From an uncultured Eubacteriales bacterium (GTDB taxonomy: Bacteria > Bacillota > Clostridia > Oscillospirales > Acutalibacteraceae), in the NCBI GenBank assembly GCA_948823415.1, contig CAQKRU010000008.1:1-37542 (forward strand): a DNA stretch of 37,542 nt, in the 5' to 3' direction. Positions 29,901 through 37,542 of the stretch are shown here, piece after piece. A model generated the notes under the pieces. It saw only the letters and a list, made by a program, of their open reading frames with translations. It made no database searches and was not told the origin of the DNA. Every line of letters begins with the position of its first letter. Positions within the stretch are counted from its first letter, which is position 1. The position numbers were made by a program, and so were the translations under genes.

Positions 29901-31805
29901 ATGCAAGAAAATTGTCTTTTGCGCTCAGTCGCGTCGCCGCGGGACCTCAAGGGGTTGTCGATTGATGAGCTCGAGGTCTTGTGCGCGCAGATTCGGGAAA
30001 AAATAATAGAGACTGTATCGAAGAATGGCGGCCATTTGGCGTCGAACTTGGGTGCGGTGGAGCTGACTGTCGCTTTGCATAAGGTTTTTGATTGCCCGCA
30101 GGATCAGATCGTGTGGGACGTCGGGCATCAGTGCTATACGCATAAGATTTTGACTGGACGGCTAGATCAACTCGATACTATTCGGCAGGAGGGCGGACTT
30201 TCGGGCTATCCTCGCAGAGACGAGAGCGTGTATGATCCGTTTGGCTGCGGACATAGTAGCACGTCGATTTCGGCGGCGCTCGGGCTCTTGAATGCTAAGG
30301 AGCTGAGGGATGAACCGGGCAAAGTGGTTGCGGTGATTGGTGATGGAGCGCTTTCTGGCGGGCTTGCTTATGAGGGCATAAATAATGCGGGCGCTTGCAA
30401 GCGGAATTTTATTGTTGTGCTCAACGACAACAAAATGTCGATTTCTCGGAACGTGGGCTCCATGGCGCGCTACCTTTCGGGTATCCGGACGCGAGGGATA
30501 TATCTGAAAACGAAAAGTGCGGTGGACAAAATCCTCAGTAAGGTGCCGGTTTTGGGCAATCTGACGCGAAAGATTATCTTAAAGTCGACGTCTACGCTTA
30601 AAAATTTGGTGTATAACGGCACGGTGTTCGAAAATCTGGGGTTTATGTACTATGGCCCTGTTGACGGCCACAATTTGCGGGAGCTTATAAAGGTTTTGCA
30701 GGTGGCAAAGCAGAAGGAGCGCCCGGTTTTGGTGCATGTGAACACGGTGAAGGGCAAGGGATACCCGTTTGCGGAGAAAAATCCGAAATCGTTTCACTGT
30801 TTATCGGGCTTTAACATAAAGACGGGCGCGAAAGGCGTGCCCGCGGGGGACTTTTCTGCTGTGCTTGGGAAGGAGCTTTTCGAAATCGCTAAGGACGACG
30901 ACCGAATTTGTGCGATCACGGCCGCAATGAAGCTTGGTACGGGGCTTAAATATTTTGCAAAGCGCTTTAAGGACCGGTTTTTCGACGTTGGCATCGCAGA
31001 GGGGCACGCAGTCACGTTTGCTAGCGGGCTTGCGGCTGGCGGAATGATCCCGGTTTTTGCGGTTTATTCGACGTTTTTACAACGCGGATATGATCAGATA
31101 ATCCATGACGCGGCGCTGCAGAGGCTTAAGATTGTGCTGGCCATTGATAGAGCGGGGGTTGTAGGTGTAGACGGCGAGACACATCAGGGGCTGTTTGATG
31201 TATCTTTTTTGAACGCGATCCCCAATGTGACGGTGTTTGCGCCAAGCTTTTTTGAAGAAGTCGGCCCCATGCTGAGAAAGGCAACATATGAGGTTGAGGG
31301 CGTAGCGGCAGTGCGGTATCCGAGGGGCGCGCAGATGTATAAGCCGGAGGATTTTGCTTGTAGCTGCGAGCCGTTTGACGTTTATGGCGATTTAATGGGC
31401 TGCGAAACCGTTATTGTCACCTACGGGAGGATGTTCTCTCAGGCTTGTTTGGCGAAAGAAAATTTGCGTCTGAAGCGGATAAAAACCTGCGTCATAAAGC
31501 TGAACCGCATTAAACCTATCGATAGCGCGGCGGTTTTGGCGGCTTCTAATTTTAAAAATGTGTTTTTATTTGAAGAAGGAATGCTGTCTGGCGGCGTGGG
31601 AGAGCGCTTTGGCTATGAGTTGACTCAAGTGGGATTTGGCGGGAACTTCCATTTGACGGCGGTAGACGGGGCGTTTGTTGCTCAGGCGACGGTTGAGGCG
31701 ACCCTGCACAAGCTGAATCTGGACGCGGACGGCATGGAGAAAATAATTGCACAGAGGGTTGATGCTTTTGGCGGACAAGAAAAGGCTGGATGTAGCGCTG
31801 TTTGA
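29901..31805 (+). CDS. dxs: 1-deoxy-D-xylulose-5-phosphate synthase
   Basis: 634 aa. Thiamine-diphosphate enzyme joining pyruvate and glyceraldehyde-3-phosphate, the first step of the MEP isoprenoid pathway. Visible: GGHLASNLGAVELTVALH with the active histidine, DVGHQCYTHKILTGR, the ThDP motif GDGALSGG...NDN, FEELGF-like ENLGFMYYGPVDGHN, VGIAEGHAVTFASGLA with the catalytic glutamate, and DRAGVVGVDGETHQG. Length and motifs are complete, so it should be active. The downstream tlyA start lies inside its 3' end. Confidence 0.97.
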   Translation: MQENCLLRSVASPRDLKGLSIDELEVLCAQIREKIIETVSKNGGHLASNLGAVELTVALHKVFDCPQDQIVWDVGHQCYTHKILTGRLDQLDTIRQEGGLSGYPRRDESVYDPFGCGHSSTSISAALGLLNAKELRDEPGKVVAVIGDGALSGGLAYEGINNAGACKRNFIVVLNDNKMSISRNVGSMARYLSGIRTRGIYLKTKSAVDKILSKVPVLGNLTRKIILKSTSTLKNLVYNGTVFENLGFMYYGPVDGHNLRELIKVLQVAKQKERPVLVHVNTVKGKGYPFAEKNPKSFHCLSGFNIKTGAKGVPAGDFSAVLGKELFEIAKDDDRICAITAAMKLGTGLKYFAKRFKDRFFDVGIAEGHAVTFASGLAAGGMIPVFAVYSTFLQRGYDQIIHDAALQRLKIVLAIDRAGVVGVDGETHQGLFDVSFLNAIPNVTVFAPSFFEEVGPMLRKATYEVEGVAAVRYPRGAQMYKPEDFACSCEPFDVYGDLMGCETVIVTYGRMFSQACLAKENLRLKRIKTCVIKLNRIKPIDSAAVLAASNFKNVFLFEEGMLSGGVGERFGYELTQVGFGGNFHLTAVDGAFVAQATVEATLHKLNLDADGMEKIIAQRVDAFGGQEKAGCSAV

Positions 31806-32580
31806 GCGAGGTTTGGCGCCGAGCCGGGAAAAGGCTCGCACTGAGATTATGCTTGGCAGCGTGTATGTGGACAACCAAAAGGCTGACAAGCCCGGCACAA
31901 TGGTAAAAGAGGACGCTAAGATCGAGGTTAGAAGTCGACAAATGCCGTACGTTAGCCGCGGAGGTCTAAAGTTGGAAAAGGCGATAAAGGTGTTCGATAT
32001 CGATTTGACGGGCAAGGTCGCCATGGACGTAGGCGCATCTGCGGGCGGATTCACCGACTGCATGCTGCAAAACGGAGCAAAAAAAGTTTACGCTGTCGAT
32101 GTGGGCTATGGTCAGCTGGATTGGAAGCTTAGAAATGACGCGCGGGTGGTCAATTTGGAGCGGACCAATGTACGCTATATCGATGAGGCTGCGGTTCCGG
32201 ACAGGTTGGACTTTTTTAGCGTGGATGTATCGTTTATTTCTTTAAAGCTCGTGCTGCCGGTCGCCACGAGGTTTATGAACCAAGATGCCACGGCGGTTTG
32301 CCTGATAAAGCCGCAGTTTGAAGCGGGCCGAAGTAATGTAGGTAAGAACGGTGTGGTGCGAGACAGCGCGGTGCATGAGGCAGTTGTGAACGATATTTGC
32401 AGCTTTGCGATGAGTATTGGGTTTGACGTTCTGGACCTGAGTTTTTCGCCCATAAAGGGCCCGAAAGGGAATATCGAGTACCTTATTTATTTGCGAAAGA
32501 CTGCGGATTTTGCGCAAAATTTGGCTTCAATTAATGTTGAAGATTTGGTGAAAAATTCTCACGAAGAGCTTAATAGCTGA
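31762..32580 (+). CDS. tlyA: TlyA family rRNA 2'-O-methyltransferase
   Basis: 272 aa. TlyA proteins methylate ribose of C1409 in 16S and/or C1920 in 23S rRNA. N-terminal S4 RNA-binding domain (KRLDVALFERGLAPSREKAR to YVDNQKADKPG), then an FtsJ-like SAM domain: AMDVGASAGGFTDCML, DVGYGQLDWKLRND and SFISLKLVLP, plus LIKPQFEAGR. ATG 31762 has AGAGGG only three bases away; TTG 31768 is nine bases from the same site and is a plausible alternative. It overlaps dxs by about 44 bases. Confidence 0.94.
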   Translation: MLLADKKRLDVALFERGLAPSREKARTEIMLGSVYVDNQKADKPGTMVKEDAKIEVRSRQMPYVSRGGLKLEKAIKVFDIDLTGKVAMDVGASAGGFTDCMLQNGAKKVYAVDVGYGQLDWKLRNDARVVNLERTNVRYIDEAAVPDRLDFFSVDVSFISLKLVLPVATRFMNQDATAVCLIKPQFEAGRSNVGKNGVVRDSAVHEAVVNDICSFAMSIGFDVLDLSFSPIKGPKGNIEYLIYLRKTADFAQNLASINVEDLVKNSHEELNS

Positions 32581-32602
32581 TCACAAAGGTTGGGGGGACA
32601 TC

Positions 32603-33454
32603 ATGAAAGTAGCGATTTTTTTGAACATCACAAAGCCCGGGGTTTTCGAATTTGCGCGGCAGGTGATAGATAAACTTAGCCTTTGCGGGGCAGAAGTTTG
32701 GCTACCTAAGAGCTATGAACCAGATTTAGCGGGGGCTAGAGCGATGTTTGGTGCGGAAATTGACGATATAGTGGCATCTTGCGACGTGGTTTTGGCGATA
32801 GGCGGCGACGGAACAGTGATTCGATTTGCAAAGCACGCGGCGAAATTTGAAAAGCCAATTTTAGGCATAAACTTTGGCAGGGTTGGCTTTGTGGCGGGGA
32901 TTGAAAAAGACGAATTGGATAAATTGGAGCTGTTGGTCGCGGGTAAATACGGCATTCAAAAAAGGAGTTTGCTGGAGGTTAAGGTCCACACAAGTGGCGG
33001 TGTGGAGACCTTTTGGGCGTTTAACGATGCTGTTGTTTATAAGGGAGAGAGCGCCAAGGTTGTAGATTTTTCGGTGTGTTTTAAGAAAAATGAGGTGTGC
33101 AGCTATTGCGCGGATGGCGTGATTTTGGCGACTTCTACGGGGTCGACGGCTTATTCTTTGTCTGCAGGCGGCCCGATAGTTGATCCGGAGCTTGACTGTA
33201 TGCTGATGACTCCGGTTTGTGCACACGCGATGTTTAGCCGTTCGATCGTTTTTTCTGGTGATGATTTTGTTACTATAAAGGCGAGCGCGAGGGAAGGCAG
33301 CGCTGTTTTTTTGAGCATTGATGGCAATAATGTGATGAATTTAGACGAATCTGATTCGGTGAAAGTCCGTAGCATGCCTAAAAAAGTTAGTATGGTGACT
33401 TTTGGAAATAAAAATTTTTACAAAAGATTGCAAGAAAAATTGTTGGGTAAATAG
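32603..33454 (+). CDS. nadK: NAD kinase
   Basis: 283 aa. Phosphorylates NAD to NADP. The diagnostic GGDGT (67-71) is followed by PILGINFGRVGFVA, AFNDAVVYKG (the NE/ND motif), CADGVILATSTGSTAYSLSAGG and DPELDCMLMTPVCAH, all family landmarks. A run of six G and A precedes ATG 32603. argR and recN, which often follow in Firmicutes, are not present; the next gene is an unrecognised secreted protein. Confidence 0.96.
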   Translation: MKVAIFLNITKPGVFEFARQVIDKLSLCGAEVWLPKSYEPDLAGARAMFGAEIDDIVASCDVVLAIGGDGTVIRFAKHAAKFEKPILGINFGRVGFVAGIEKDELDKLELLVAGKYGIQKRSLLEVKVHTSGGVETFWAFNDAVVYKGESAKVVDFSVCFKKNEVCSYCADGVILATSTGSTAYSLSAGGPIVDPELDCMLMTPVCAHAMFSRSIVFSGDDFVTIKASAREGSAVFLSIDGNNVMNLDESDSVKVRSMPKKVSMVTFGNKNFYKRLQEKLLGK

Positions 33455-33515
33455 CACTAAATTTAAATTTGATTCAATAATTTATTTACTAATGGTTATT
33501 TTACATGTGCTATTT
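33449..33515. repeat. 9-bp inverted repeat with 49-base spacer after nadK
   Basis: AAATAGCAC (33449-33457, overlapping the nadK stop) and GTGCTATTT (33507-33515) are perfect complements. No T tract follows the second arm, so it is a poor intrinsic terminator; it could fold the 3' end of the nadK mRNA. Confidence 0.45.
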
Positions 33516-33598
33516 GGAGTGGACTAAAAATAAAAATTTGTGCTTAACAGAGAAAATTATTTATTTTTCCAAAAAGTAAATATAATTTTGAAAAAGTG

Positions 33599-33607
33599 TG
33601 CTAAAAT
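33599..33607 (+). promoter_or_regulatory. candidate extended -10 promoter for the secreted protein gene
   Basis: TG-C-TAAAAT (33599-33607) lies 37 bases upstream of the ATG at 33645. A perfect TATAAT at 33581-33586 is an alternative without a clear -35. Confidence 0.35.
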
Positions 33608-33644
33608 GTAGCTGTAACAAATTGTTATTTTGGGAGAGATTTTA

Positions 33645-34394
33645 ATGAAAAGGTTATTATCAGTGCTATTGTCGCTTTCTATAATGCTTACTATACCTTT
33701 AAATTTTGTTTATTCAACAAATTTAGACCCTTATGTTAAAGCGAGGCTGAAAGGTAAAAGTGTAAATTATTTTAATGTTGTGAATAATAAATTAGAAGCA
33801 ACAAGCAAAGCGGAGTCTAGATCTAGCTCCAAATCTAAGTCCAATTCAAAATCCAGCTCTACATCCAACGGTGGTGGAGGCTCGGGGCTTGGGCAGCTAT
33901 TAAAAGTGGGTGCTGTTGTTGGTGCTTCAGCTTACGGGCTTAAAAGCCTTTTTGGTGTTAGCATTTTTAGTCTTTTTGGAGGTGCTATTGCTGGTTGGAA
34001 GGCACATAATTTAAAAACTACTGTAGATGGATATATCTCTTCTGCAAAGGACGGGCTTAAAAATTTTTTCTATGGTAACCAAACCGTACCTGACCAGCCT
34101 ACAGGGCAAAATGGGAATCAAGGTAATTCAGAAAGTGGAACCGACCAACCTACAGGGCAAAGCGGAAGTAAAGGTGATTTAGAAAGTGAAACTGACCAAC
34201 CTACAGGGCAAAATGGAGGTCAAGACTCGCAAACTAGCACAGAGGCAGAAGGCGGCGCAGGGTTTAATTGGGAAAATTTTTCATTGACTAGGGCGTTGCT
34301 TGGTTTGGATTATTACATTAGATTAGCAAGTAGTAAATTGGGGGGACCTAGTATAGACCAAGCGAATCCGCTTTACCAAACTATACTTATATAA
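33645..34394 (+). CDS. secreted low-complexity repeat protein, unrecognised
   Basis: 249 aa; no family recognised. GGGAGAG lies six bases before ATG 33645. The N-terminus is a Sec signal peptide (KRLLSVLLSLSIMLTIPLNF, likely cleaved near VYS). Next comes a serine/lysine-rich linker (about residues 55-75), a GGGGSGLG stretch, then a glycine-rich hydrophobic region (VGAVVGASAYGLKSLFGVSIF and LFGGAIAG) that could insert in a membrane. Three 17-residue repeats starting DQPTGQ follow, and an aromatic C-terminal segment (FSLTRALLGLDYYIRLA). It lies between nadK and a sporulation-like gene on the other strand. It could be a cell-surface or secreted host-interaction protein, or a spore-associated one; sequence alone does not say. 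Confidence 0.7.
   Translation: MKRLLSVLLSLSIMLTIPLNFVYSTNLDPYVKARLKGKSVNYFNVVNNKLEATSKAESRSSSKSKSNSKSSSTSNGGGGSGLGQLLKVGAVVGASAYGLKSLFGVSIFSLFGGAIAGWKAHNLKTTVDGYISSAKDGLKNFFYGNQTVPDQPTGQNGNQGNSESGTDQPTGQSGSKGDLESETDQPTGQNGGQDSQTSTEAEGGAGFNWENFSLTRALLGLDYYIRLASSKLGGPSIDQANPLYQTILI
34092..34244 (+). repeat. three 51-bp in-frame tandem repeats
   Basis: Units begin at 34092, 34143 and 34194, each encoding DQPTGQ followed by eleven Gly/Ser/acidic residues. The third unit is more diverged at its end. Confidence 0.85.
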
Positions 34395-34419
34395 GGCTGT
34401 AAGTTTAAGCTTACAGCTT
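34394..34419. terminator. hairpin between convergent genes, possible terminator
   Basis: GCTGTAAG (34396-34403) and CTTACAGC (34410-34417) are perfect complements, with two further outer pairs and loop TTTAAG. It sits between converging genes, but neither side has a clean T tract, so termination efficiency is uncertain. Confidence 0.45.
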
Positions 34420-34452
34420 AGCTCCTCTTTGGGAGAAAATATAAATACGAGT

Positions 34453-34773
34453 TTAGCTGCACAAGTCTTCGAGGAGGGTGTTGAGCTCGGCTTGGCTATG
34501 GACGACGATTCCTTCTGCCAACCTTTCTTGATCTACTTTTGGCAGTGTGTTTGTGCATACTTCTGTGACTTTGAACGGCGTGCTGGAGCCATTTTCGAAG
34601 ACCGCGATGTTACCATTGAAGTCTTTAACAATATATGATAAACTAGTATCTGGAGTTTCGGGTTCGACTTTTTGAGAAGCTTTAGAATTTTGATTCATTA
34701 CAGGAATGGCCACGAATGAGACTAGTACGCAGATTAAAACAAAACAATATGATCCTATTATAAATTTCTTCAT
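34453..34773 (-). CDS. small membrane-anchored protein, BofC C-terminal-domain-like
   Basis: 106 aa. GAGGTGAT precedes the ATG at 34773. One N-terminal membrane helix or uncleaved signal (IIGSYCFVLICVLVSFVAIP), a short linker, then a compact domain with SYIVKDFNGNIAVFENGSS and ending VHSQAELNTLLEDLCS. This YIV-x-(D/E)-x-NG-x-IAVF pattern is shared by small clostridial proteins annotated as BofC C-terminal-domain proteins. BofC in Bacillus is a forespore inhibitor of SpoIVB signalling, but the full BofC architecture is not present here, so a BofC role should not be assumed. Confidence 0.65.
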   Translation of the reverse strand: MKKFIIGSYCFVLICVLVSFVAIPVMNQNSKASQKVEPETPDTSLSYIVKDFNGNIAVFENGSSTPFKVTEVCTNTLPKVDQERLAEGIVVHSQAELNTLLEDLCS

Positions 34774-34895
34774 GATATCACCTCGAACCTGGCGGGATTC
34801 TGGGAACTATTTGGTGATATTATTTGAAGATTTTTTTAAATTATACTTAATTTTGGAATATTTGGTTTTTATGTGCAAAAAACAGGAGATTTTTA

Positions 34896-37115
34896 ATGAG
34901 GAAAACGGATATAAGTAGATATAATTTAAACTCGAAGGACCGTAGAAAGCTTTGCGGAGAGAGAAGTCTTTTGGCAAAAGGCTTGATCACTGCGGGGATT
35001 ATCCTGCTTATTAATGTTGCCATTTTTATGCTGATTTTTGTGGGGTATGTTATAAGTGTGGTCAACGACCGGGTGGAGTACGACGTGCGGGCCAATAAGC
35101 TGCAGCTCACGAGTATAATTTATGTGATGGACGAAAATGGCAAGATGAAGGAGTACAACAAGGCCTATAGTGCTGAGAACCGCATTTGGGTGGACTTTAA
35201 CGAGATGCCGCAGCACATGAAAGACGCGATAATCGCAATAGAGGACAAGCGATTTTATGCGCACCATGGTGTAGACTGGATCCGGACGATGGGCGCAGTA
35301 TGCAATTTGGCGCTGGGAACCGGGAGCTATGGGGGTTCTACGTTGACGCAGCAGGCCATCAAGAACCTGACGGGCGACAACGACGTGAGCATAACAAGGA
35401 AGATTAAGGAGATCTTCCGGGCGATAAACTTTGAAAAAGAATATTCGAAGGACGAAATTTTGGAGCTTTACCTGAACATCGTGAACTTTGGCAACGGCTG
35501 CAGAGGAGTCCAGGCGGCGGCGAATACTTATTTTGACAAGGACATCAAGAATTGCTCTTTAGCGGAATGCGCCGCTATTGCTGGCATCACGCAGAACCCG
35601 ACTAAGTATAATCCGCTGATTTATCCGGAAAATAATCAGGAGCGCAGAGAGACTGTGCTGTCTGAAATGCTGGACCAAGGTAAGATTAGTCAGGACGAGT
35701 TTGATCACGCGATGGAAGAGTCCAAGAACCTGGCGTTTTCGCAGAGCCATAAGGCCGAGAGCGTGGCGGCGAATGTGCCGATTCGCAACTGGTATGTGGA
35801 GGCGCTGTTTAAGGACATCGTCGAGGACCTGATGGCTAAGTACAAGATAAGCCGGGCGTCGGCGCAGGACATCTTGTTCAAACAGGGGCTGAAGATATAC
35901 TGCGCGGTGGACGAAAAAGCGCAGTCGGCCGCGGAGTCGGTGATATCGACAGAATCGCTTATGCCAAAGGACAAGAACTTGGAGCTCGGTTACATGATGA
36001 TGGACTATGACGGCAGAGTGCTGGCGAGCGTAGGTTCGAGGAGCAAAAAGACCGGCAATATGCTGTTTGATCGGGCTAATTCTGCGAAACGTCAGGCTGG
36101 ATCATGCATAAAGCCGATTTCTGTGTATGCGCCTGCGATCGATATGGGGCTCTATAACTATGGCTCCGTTGTGAAAGACGAGCCGCTGCCGAATTTTTAT
36201 GGTCGAGGCAAGCCGGGGCCCAACAACTGGTATAAGTCTTATAAAGGCAGAGTTCCGCTTGTTTGGGCGATACAACAATCGGCGAATGCCCCGGCAGCAC
36301 AGGTTTTGCAGGAGATTACTTATCAGAAGAGTTTTGACTTTTTGACTCAAAAGCTTGGATTTGCGCATCTTGACCCTGAGGACAGGACTTCTGGCGGAGC
36401 TTTGGCTTTGGGAGGCTTTCACGGCGGCGTAACTGTGCGCGAGATGACGGCAGCGTTCCAGATTTTTGGCAACGGAGGCATGTATAACCGACCGTACACG
36501 TACTTTTATGTTTTGGATCGGAACGGCAAGGTGCTTCTGGATAATCGCGATAACATCGGCAGACGGGCGATAAGCTCACAAACGGCAACGATTATGAATC
36601 GGTTGTTGAGGCAGGTAATCGTTGCCGGAACCGGTAGAGGCGCGGATATCGAGAATTGGGAAGTAGTGGGCAAGACCGGTACTACGAACGACGACAAAGA
36701 CAGCTGGTTTGTGGGGCTCACGCCAGAGGCTGTGGCTGGAATTTGGACGGGCTATGACTCACCCAAGAGAATTCGCGAAACGGCCTATGCAAAGCGGATA
36801 TGGCGGGAGATTATGGTGAGGTTTTTGGCTGGCAAAGCGGCAAAAACGTATATTTTTGACCCAAACGTGAGAACCTGCAGATACCGGTTAAATAGCGGAG
36901 AGTTCGCCGCGACGGATGACGGCGCTCCTACGGCGATTGGCTATTTTGCGACTAACAATATGCCTAAGGGATATGTAGAAAGCTCAAATTTGACCAGTGG
37001 TGGTGGTGAATTTGGTACGGAGAATAGCTCTAACAGGGCGGAGCCAGGAGAGGTGCCGAATGCAGAAGTTATTATTCCGGGGCATGAGCCGCTTCCAGAC
37101 GATGTTTTTGAATAA
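34896..37115 (+). CDS. class A penicillin-binding protein (transglycosylase/transpeptidase)
   Basis: 739 aa. Bifunctional peptidoglycan polymerase and cross-linker. AGGAGA precedes ATG 34896. A cytosolic N-terminus, one membrane helix (about 28-56), then the GT51 domain with IAIEDKRFYAHHGVD (catalytic E116), GGSTLTQQ, and KIKEIFRAINFEKEYSKDEI. The transpeptidase domain has GSCIKP (S403, K406; cysteine at the residue after the serine, where Ser/Thr/Ala are more usual), SAN (462-464) and KTGTT (593 on). The C-terminal tail is acidic and low in complexity, outside the membrane. The family is often named PBP1A/2D-like; which paralogue is not clear. Confidence 0.95.
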   Translation: MRKTDISRYNLNSKDRRKLCGERSLLAKGLITAGIILLINVAIFMLIFVGYVISVVNDRVEYDVRANKLQLTSIIYVMDENGKMKEYNKAYSAENRIWVDFNEMPQHMKDAIIAIEDKRFYAHHGVDWIRTMGAVCNLALGTGSYGGSTLTQQAIKNLTGDNDVSITRKIKEIFRAINFEKEYSKDEILELYLNIVNFGNGCRGVQAAANTYFDKDIKNCSLAECAAIAGITQNPTKYNPLIYPENNQERRETVLSEMLDQGKISQDEFDHAMEESKNLAFSQSHKAESVAANVPIRNWYVEALFKDIVEDLMAKYKISRASAQDILFKQGLKIYCAVDEKAQSAAESVISTESLMPKDKNLELGYMMMDYDGRVLASVGSRSKKTGNMLFDRANSAKRQAGSCIKPISVYAPAIDMGLYNYGSVVKDEPLPNFYGRGKPGPNNWYKSYKGRVPLVWAIQQSANAPAAQVLQEITYQKSFDFLTQKLGFAHLDPEDRTSGGALALGGFHGGVTVREMTAAFQIFGNGGMYNRPYTYFYVLDRNGKVLLDNRDNIGRRAISSQTATIMNRLLRQVIVAGTGRGADIENWEVVGKTGTTNDDKDSWFVGLTPEAVAGIWTGYDSPKRIRETAYAKRIWREIMVRFLAGKAAKTYIFDPNVRTCRYRLNSGEFAATDDGAPTAIGYFATNNMPKGYVESSNLTSGGGEFGTENSSNRAEPGEVPNAEVIIPGHEPLPDDVFE

Positions 37116-37121
37116 AGCGTA

Positions 37122-37150
37122 GAGACATAAATCGAAATTTTTAATATAAT
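37122..37150 (+). promoter_or_regulatory. candidate promoter for the aspartate kinase gene
   Basis: GAGACA (37122-37127), 17 bases, then a perfect TATAAT (37145-37150), about 65 bases upstream of the ATG. The -35 matches at four of six positions. Confidence 0.5.
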
Positions 37151-37214
37151 GGATAGTGTAAATCGCGTTTTTGGGAGCGCGCGCAGAAGATTTTTTATGG
37201 AGATGTGGACAATT

Positions 37215-37542
37215 ATGAGCTTAATCGTTCAAAAGTTTGGCGGAACATCTGTTGCGGATGCAAAGTTGATTTTTAACGTTGCGAATATCATCACGAGGGC
37301 GTACCAGGAGGGCAACGACGTGGTTGTGGTTGTTTCGGCGCAGGGCAACATGACCGATGAGCTTATTGAGAAGGCGAACGAGATAAACACGAGTGGCTCT
37401 AAGCGAGAAATGGACGTTTTGATGGCTTCTGGCGAACAGATTTCTATAGCGCTTTTGGCCATGGCTATTGAGAAGTTGGGCTTTCCGGTGACATCGCTGC
37501 TGGGGTGGCAGGCCGGCGTTATGACGGGCTCGAATTACGGCA
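37215..37542 (+). CDS. aspartate kinase, 5' part only
   Basis: Phosphorylates aspartate, the first step toward lysine, threonine, methionine and diaminopimelate. The opening SLIVQKFGGTSVADA holds the KFGGTS nucleotide motif; VVVVVSAQGNMTDELI and SKREMDVLMASGEQISIALL follow, then the substrate-binding GWQAGVMT. ATG 37215 matches the family's usual M-x-L-I-V-Q-K-F-G-G start; in-frame ATG codons at 37197 and 37203 are nearer to good ribosome-site distances for GGAG-like sequence further upstream but add no family sequence. Runs off the right edge, so regulatory ACT domains are not seen. Confidence 0.95.
   Translation, partial: MSLIVQKFGGTSVADAKLIFNVANIITRAYQEGNDVVVVVSAQGNMTDELIEKANEINTSGSKREMDVLMASGEQISIALLAMAIEKLGFPVTSLLGWQAGVMTGSNYG

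Noticed and set aside
31552..32063. Minus-strand open frames across the dxs/tlyA junction
   Set aside because: They are shadows of the two overlapping genes; no independent features.

Overview
The window looks like a chromosomal segment of a spore-forming Clostridia-type Firmicute. It carries a complete spoIIIA operon (spoIIIAA to spoIIIAH), strong AGGAGG-type ribosome binding sites, A/T-rich spacers, sigma-A-like promoters, and the Firmicute-style block nusB - Kae1-like - xseA - xseB - dxs - tlyA - nadK. A Kae1-like gene between nusB and xseA recalls Oscillospirales-type genomes; that placement is inference. No tRNA, rRNA, transposase or CRISPR array was seen.

Layout. 1-641: 5' part of murD (minus). 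852-1709: a DegV protein. 1884-4148: a long coiled-coil AAA ATPase with an apparent signal peptide and three 213-bp tandem repeats. 4207-6951: secA (minus), sharing a bidirectional terminator with the AAA gene. 6952-7481: an A/T-rich regulatory gap with a textbook TTGACA-17-TATAAT promoter, an upstream dyad and a leader hairpin. 7482-19784: the accessory island. 19905-21280: aroK-aroE (minus). 21516-21746: acpP. 21917-26831: spoIIIA operon. 26978-33454: nusB to nadK. 33645-34394: an unrecognised repeat-bearing secreted protein. 34453-34773: a small BofC-like membrane protein (minus). 34896-37115: a class A penicillin-binding protein. 37215-end: start of an aspartate kinase.

The island at 7482-19784 is the most notable part. 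It encodes a substrate-binding-type lipoprotein, a short HlyD-like adaptor, a C39-peptidase ABC exporter, a second ABC exporter of the NHLM type, fifteen consecutive small precursor peptides, and an HExxH metallopeptidase-like protein. The genes are co-directional and tightly spaced, and a strong bidirectional terminator follows them. Thirteen precursors have a Nif11-like or related acidic/helical leader ending at a double-glycine-type site, one of them with Gly-Glu in place of Gly-Gly. Two have a short unrelated leader, also ending in GG. The segments after the site are very diverse. No lanthionine synthetase, YcaO, radical SAM or nitrile-hydratase-type modification enzyme is visible, and the cores are almost free of cysteine. 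The simplest reading is a multi-peptide secretion system: the C39 domain removes leaders while the transporter and HlyD adaptor move many different, perhaps unmodified, peptides out. Several cores (genes 10 and 12-15) share a T-x-I-N / G-x-x-N / C-terminal helix pattern that I do not recognise from any named bacteriocin.

The rest is mostly housekeeping. The spoIIIA genes make the mother-cell to forespore channel. The nusB-nadK block carries transcription antitermination, exonuclease VII, isoprenoid precursor synthesis, rRNA methylation and NADP synthesis. ispA, argR and recN, which often sit in this block in other Firmicutes, are absent here.
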